Shown here one piece after another: positions 61,792-64,000 of a DNA stretch of 64,000 bases (within the stretch, counting starts at the first letter, position 1; each line of letters starts with the position of its first letter). This DNA is from Cognataquiflexum rubidum (lineage in GTDB: Bacteria; Bacteroidota; Bacteroidia; Cytophagales; Cyclobacteriaceae). The notes beneath the pieces were generated by a model. It did not search any database. It was not told where the DNA came from and saw only the letters and a list, made by a program, of their open reading frames with translations. Made by a program: the position numbers and the translations under genes. The stretch lies in the NCBI RefSeq assembly GCF_022538115.1, contig NZ_JAKZAL010000024.1:1-64000 (forward strand). The letters are read 5' to 3'.

Positions 61792-63135
61792 TCAAAATTT
61801 TCTTGAAAATTTTAGACGCTCCCCTTTCTTTTCCTCATGAAAAACACCGTTTTCGTAAGCTAAATGTCCGGAAACCACTGTGTGTGTGACTTTTGATTTG
61901 AAGACATGACCTTCAAATGGGGACCATCCACATTTGGAAAGAATGTTGGATTTTTCAACTTTCCAGGGACTGTCCAAGTCTGCGATCACCAGATCCGCAT
62001 GATATCCCGGACGGATGTACCCTCTTTTGTCAATTTCAAAAAGGATGGCAACATTATGGCACATCTTCTGGACGATCTGCTCAAGCTCGATTTTACCCTC
62101 ATGGTAGAGGTCAAGCATGGCTACAAGGCTATGCTGAACCAATGGGCCTCCTGAGGGTGCCGAGCTGTAAGTCCTCGATTTTTCTTCCGAGGTATGTGGG
62201 GCATGGTCGGTAGCAATGACATCTATCCTGTCCTCCAATACACCTTGAAGGATTCTCTCCCGATCTTGGGCCGACTTTACCGCAGGGTTCCATTTGATCA
62301 GATTCCCTTTTTCTTCGTAATCTTCCTCCGAAAACCAAAGATGGTGGATACAAGCCTCTGCAGTGATGCGCTTTTGTTCCAAAGGAATGGAATTGTCAAA
62401 AAGCTCCACTTCTTGGGCTGTGCTGATATGAAGAACATGGAGTTTGCTGCCGTACTTCTTTGCCAATGCGACCACCTTTTTGGATGCATCATAACAGGCT
62501 TCAGCAGTTCGGATTTTGGGATGAAATTTGATCGGAATGTCCTCACCATATTCGGCTTTGTACTTTTCCAGATTGTTTTTGATGATCAGATCGTTTTCAC
62601 TGTGGGTGGCGATCAGCAATTTGCACTCCGCAAATATTCTTTCGAGGCTTTCCTGATTGTCTACCAACATATTTCCTGTTGAGGAACCCTGAAACACCTT
62701 GACGCCACAGACATTTTCAGGATCGACTTTGAGGATTTCTGCAATATTATCGTTGGTCGCACCAAAAAAGAAGGAATAATTGGCGAGGGATTTTTGGGAA
62801 GCGATGGTATATTTTTCCTCCAAAAGAGGGATAGTAGTGCTTTGGGGAACTGTATTGGGCATTTCCATGTAAGAGGTGACGCCACCTGCTACGGCGGATT
62901 TGCTTTCGGTATAAATATCCGCTTTGTGAGTCAATCCCGGTTCTCTAAAGTGGACCTGATCATCGATCAGCCCGGGAAAAACATATTTGCCGGATGCATC
63001 AATATGGATATCTGCTTCAAAATCTGACAGATCCGGACCTATTTTATAGATCATTCCGTCCTTAACCAAAATGTCGGCGAGGGTTATCTTGCCTTCATTC
63101 ACTATATTTGCACCGGTGATTAAAATACTTTTCAT
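61792..63135 (-). CDS. pyrC: Dihydroorotase
   Basis: 447 aa. Third step of pyrimidine synthesis: cyclisation of carbamoyl aspartate to dihydroorotate. Metal site D-x-V-H-F-R-E-P-G (DDQVHFREPG), EMPNT loop, ATDHAPH near the C-terminal part and a typical GYHADLVI end. It is the long class-I-type form rather than the short E. coli form. Monocistronic beside tRNA-His. Confidence 0.95.
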   Translation of the reverse strand: MKSILITGANIVNEGKITLADILVKDGMIYKIGPDLSDFEADIHIDASGKYVFPGLIDDQVHFREPGLTHKADIYTESKSAVAGGVTSYMEMPNTVPQSTTIPLLEEKYTIASQKSLANYSFFFGATNDNIAEILKVDPENVCGVKVFQGSSTGNMLVDNQESLERIFAECKLLIATHSENDLIIKNNLEKYKAEYGEDIPIKFHPKIRTAEACYDASKKVVALAKKYGSKLHVLHISTAQEVELFDNSIPLEQKRITAEACIHHLWFSEEDYEEKGNLIKWNPAVKSAQDRERILQGVLEDRIDVIATDHAPHTSEEKSRTYSSAPSGGPLVQHSLVAMLDLYHEGKIELEQIVQKMCHNVAILFEIDKRGYIRPGYHADLVIADLDSPWKVEKSNILSKCGWSPFEGHVFKSKVTHTVVSGHLAYENGVFHEEKKGERLKFSRKF

Positions 63136-63266
63136 GAATATTCTTTATGAGATGGGAAATTTGAGCCAAGAAACACCAATTCTAAACCGCTGATTTTCCT
63201 AAATCCGGGAGATAAAAGCCAACAAACTTTATTCTCGGTGTTTTTTTCCTTTCAAAAATACAAAAC

Positions 63267-64000
63267 ATGTCCGATAGCCTTCAAAGTTTCGAAAATTTTA
63301 AATTAAATAAACAGCTCCTCGATGCTGTCAAGGAGGCCGGATATACCAAGCCAACGCCGATTCAGGAAAAGGCAATCCCTTTGGCCCTTGCAGGACATGA
63401 TGTATTGGGCATCGCCCAAACGGGAACAGGCAAAACAGCCGCCTATATCCTTCCCATCCTGATGAAAATCAAGTATGCCCAAGGGGATCTTCCAAGGGCA
63501 TTGATATTGGCGCCAACCCGTGAATTGGTCATGCAGATCGAAGAGGCGGTAATCGTTTTTGGCAAAAATACAGACCTGAGGTTTGTCTCTCTTTACGGTG
63601 GCCTTGGGCCAAAAACCCAGATCGAAAAGCTCCAAAAGGGCGTGGATATTATCATTTCCACACCGGGAAGGTTTTTGGATTTATATAGAAAAGGTGAAAT
63701 CGTCACCAAAGAGATCAAAACCATGGTCTTGGATGAGGCTGATAAAATGCTGGACATGGGTTTCATGCCCCAGATCAGATCTATACTCGAGATCATTCCG
63801 ACCAAGCGTCAAAACCTCCTTTTCTCGGCCACTTTTGGACAGAAGGTAGAGAAGTTTTCTTACGAGTTTCTGGAATTTCCCGAGCGTGTAGAAGTTTCTC
63901 CACAAGCTACTACCGCCGAGACCATCCATCAGGTCAAATATTTGATCCCCAATATCAAAACCAAAACCAACCTTTTGATCCACATCCTGGAAGCCCATGA
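63267..64000 (+). CDS. DEAD-box RNA helicase (5' part, truncated by window end)
   Basis: 244 codons are visible before the window ends. Q motif (GYTKPTPIQEKAI), motif I AQTGTGKT, Ia PTRELVMQ, Ib TPGR, motif II VLDEADKM and motif III SAT are all present. The RecA2 domain is only begun. Probably involved in ribosome assembly or mRNA decay, like other DEAD-box proteins of RhlE/CsdA type. Start at the ATG 63267 (MSDSLQSFENF). Confidence 0.95.
   Translation, partial: MSDSLQSFENFKLNKQLLDAVKEAGYTKPTPIQEKAIPLALAGHDVLGIAQTGTGKTAAYILPILMKIKYAQGDLPRALILAPTRELVMQIEEAVIVFGKNTDLRFVSLYGGLGPKTQIEKLQKGVDIIISTPGRFLDLYRKGEIVTKEIKTMVLDEADKMLDMGFMPQIRSILEIIPTKRQNLLFSATFGQKVEKFSYEFLEFPERVEVSPQATTAETIHQVKYLIPNIKTKTNLLIHILEAH

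Overview
The window reads as a chromosomal segment of a Bacteroidota bacterium, most likely order Cytophagales near Cyclobacteriaceae (Algoriphagus/Belliella-like). This rests on moderate A+T content, weak or absent Shine-Dalgarno sequences, TAnnTTTG-type -7 promoter elements, DUF5117-type metalloprotease, BNR-repeat 'sortilin-like' proteins, a LytS/LytTR pair, BspA-like lipoproteins and a class Ia NrdAB pair of the family usual in this phylum. No species-level claim is possible from sequence alone.

Layout. Positions 1-110 hold the 3' end of a 5S rRNA and its terminator. Positions 535-11573 hold the most striking locus: four tightly packed plus-strand genes (class III nucleotide cyclase fused to three TIR-like domains; two tandem full-length paralogues of an nSTAND1-type ATPase with a transmembrane segment and a long helical C-terminus; a polytopic membrane protein). 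I read it as one signalling or conflict (possibly antiphage) system that I cannot match to a named one. Then come a DinB/DUF1569 gene, nrdB-nrdA, a MITE-like insertion with perfect 10-bp target duplication, rplU-rpmA, and two large secreted proteins (S9 peptidase, BNR-repeat protein).

Positions 23260-31507 form an accessory patch. It contains three paralogous DUF285 (BspA-like) lipoproteins, the 3' scrap of a fourth, a LytS/LytTR two-component pair flanked by diverged 106-bp inverted repeats, a serine-hydrolase lipoprotein, and the 3' scrap of a second LytTR regulator. Duplication and decay have clearly been active there.

From 31747 to 63135 the content is mostly household: metalloprotease, hpf, rhomboid, polyprenyl synthase, rnr, lipB, yraN, dihaem cytochrome c, arylesterase plus YbbA/YbbP-like ABC system, amidohydrolase, a MarR-YceI-glyoxalase/dioxygenase-esterase cluster resembling an MhqR-type electrophile regulon with a shared operator, a RidA-like lipoprotein, an alpha-glucan operon (debranching enzyme, GT4, GH57), tRNA-His and pyrC. 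Two type II toxin-antitoxin modules sit directly in front of household genes (VapBC before rnr; DUF433/DUF5615 before the arylesterase). A DEAD-box helicase runs off the right edge.

Intergenic DNA carries several repeat families: short arrays with a strict 7-bp period at six loci, an identical 42-bp dispersed repeat at two loci, a shared palindromic core at two loci, and 11-bp and 22-bp tandem repeats. All alignments were done by eye; no searches were run.
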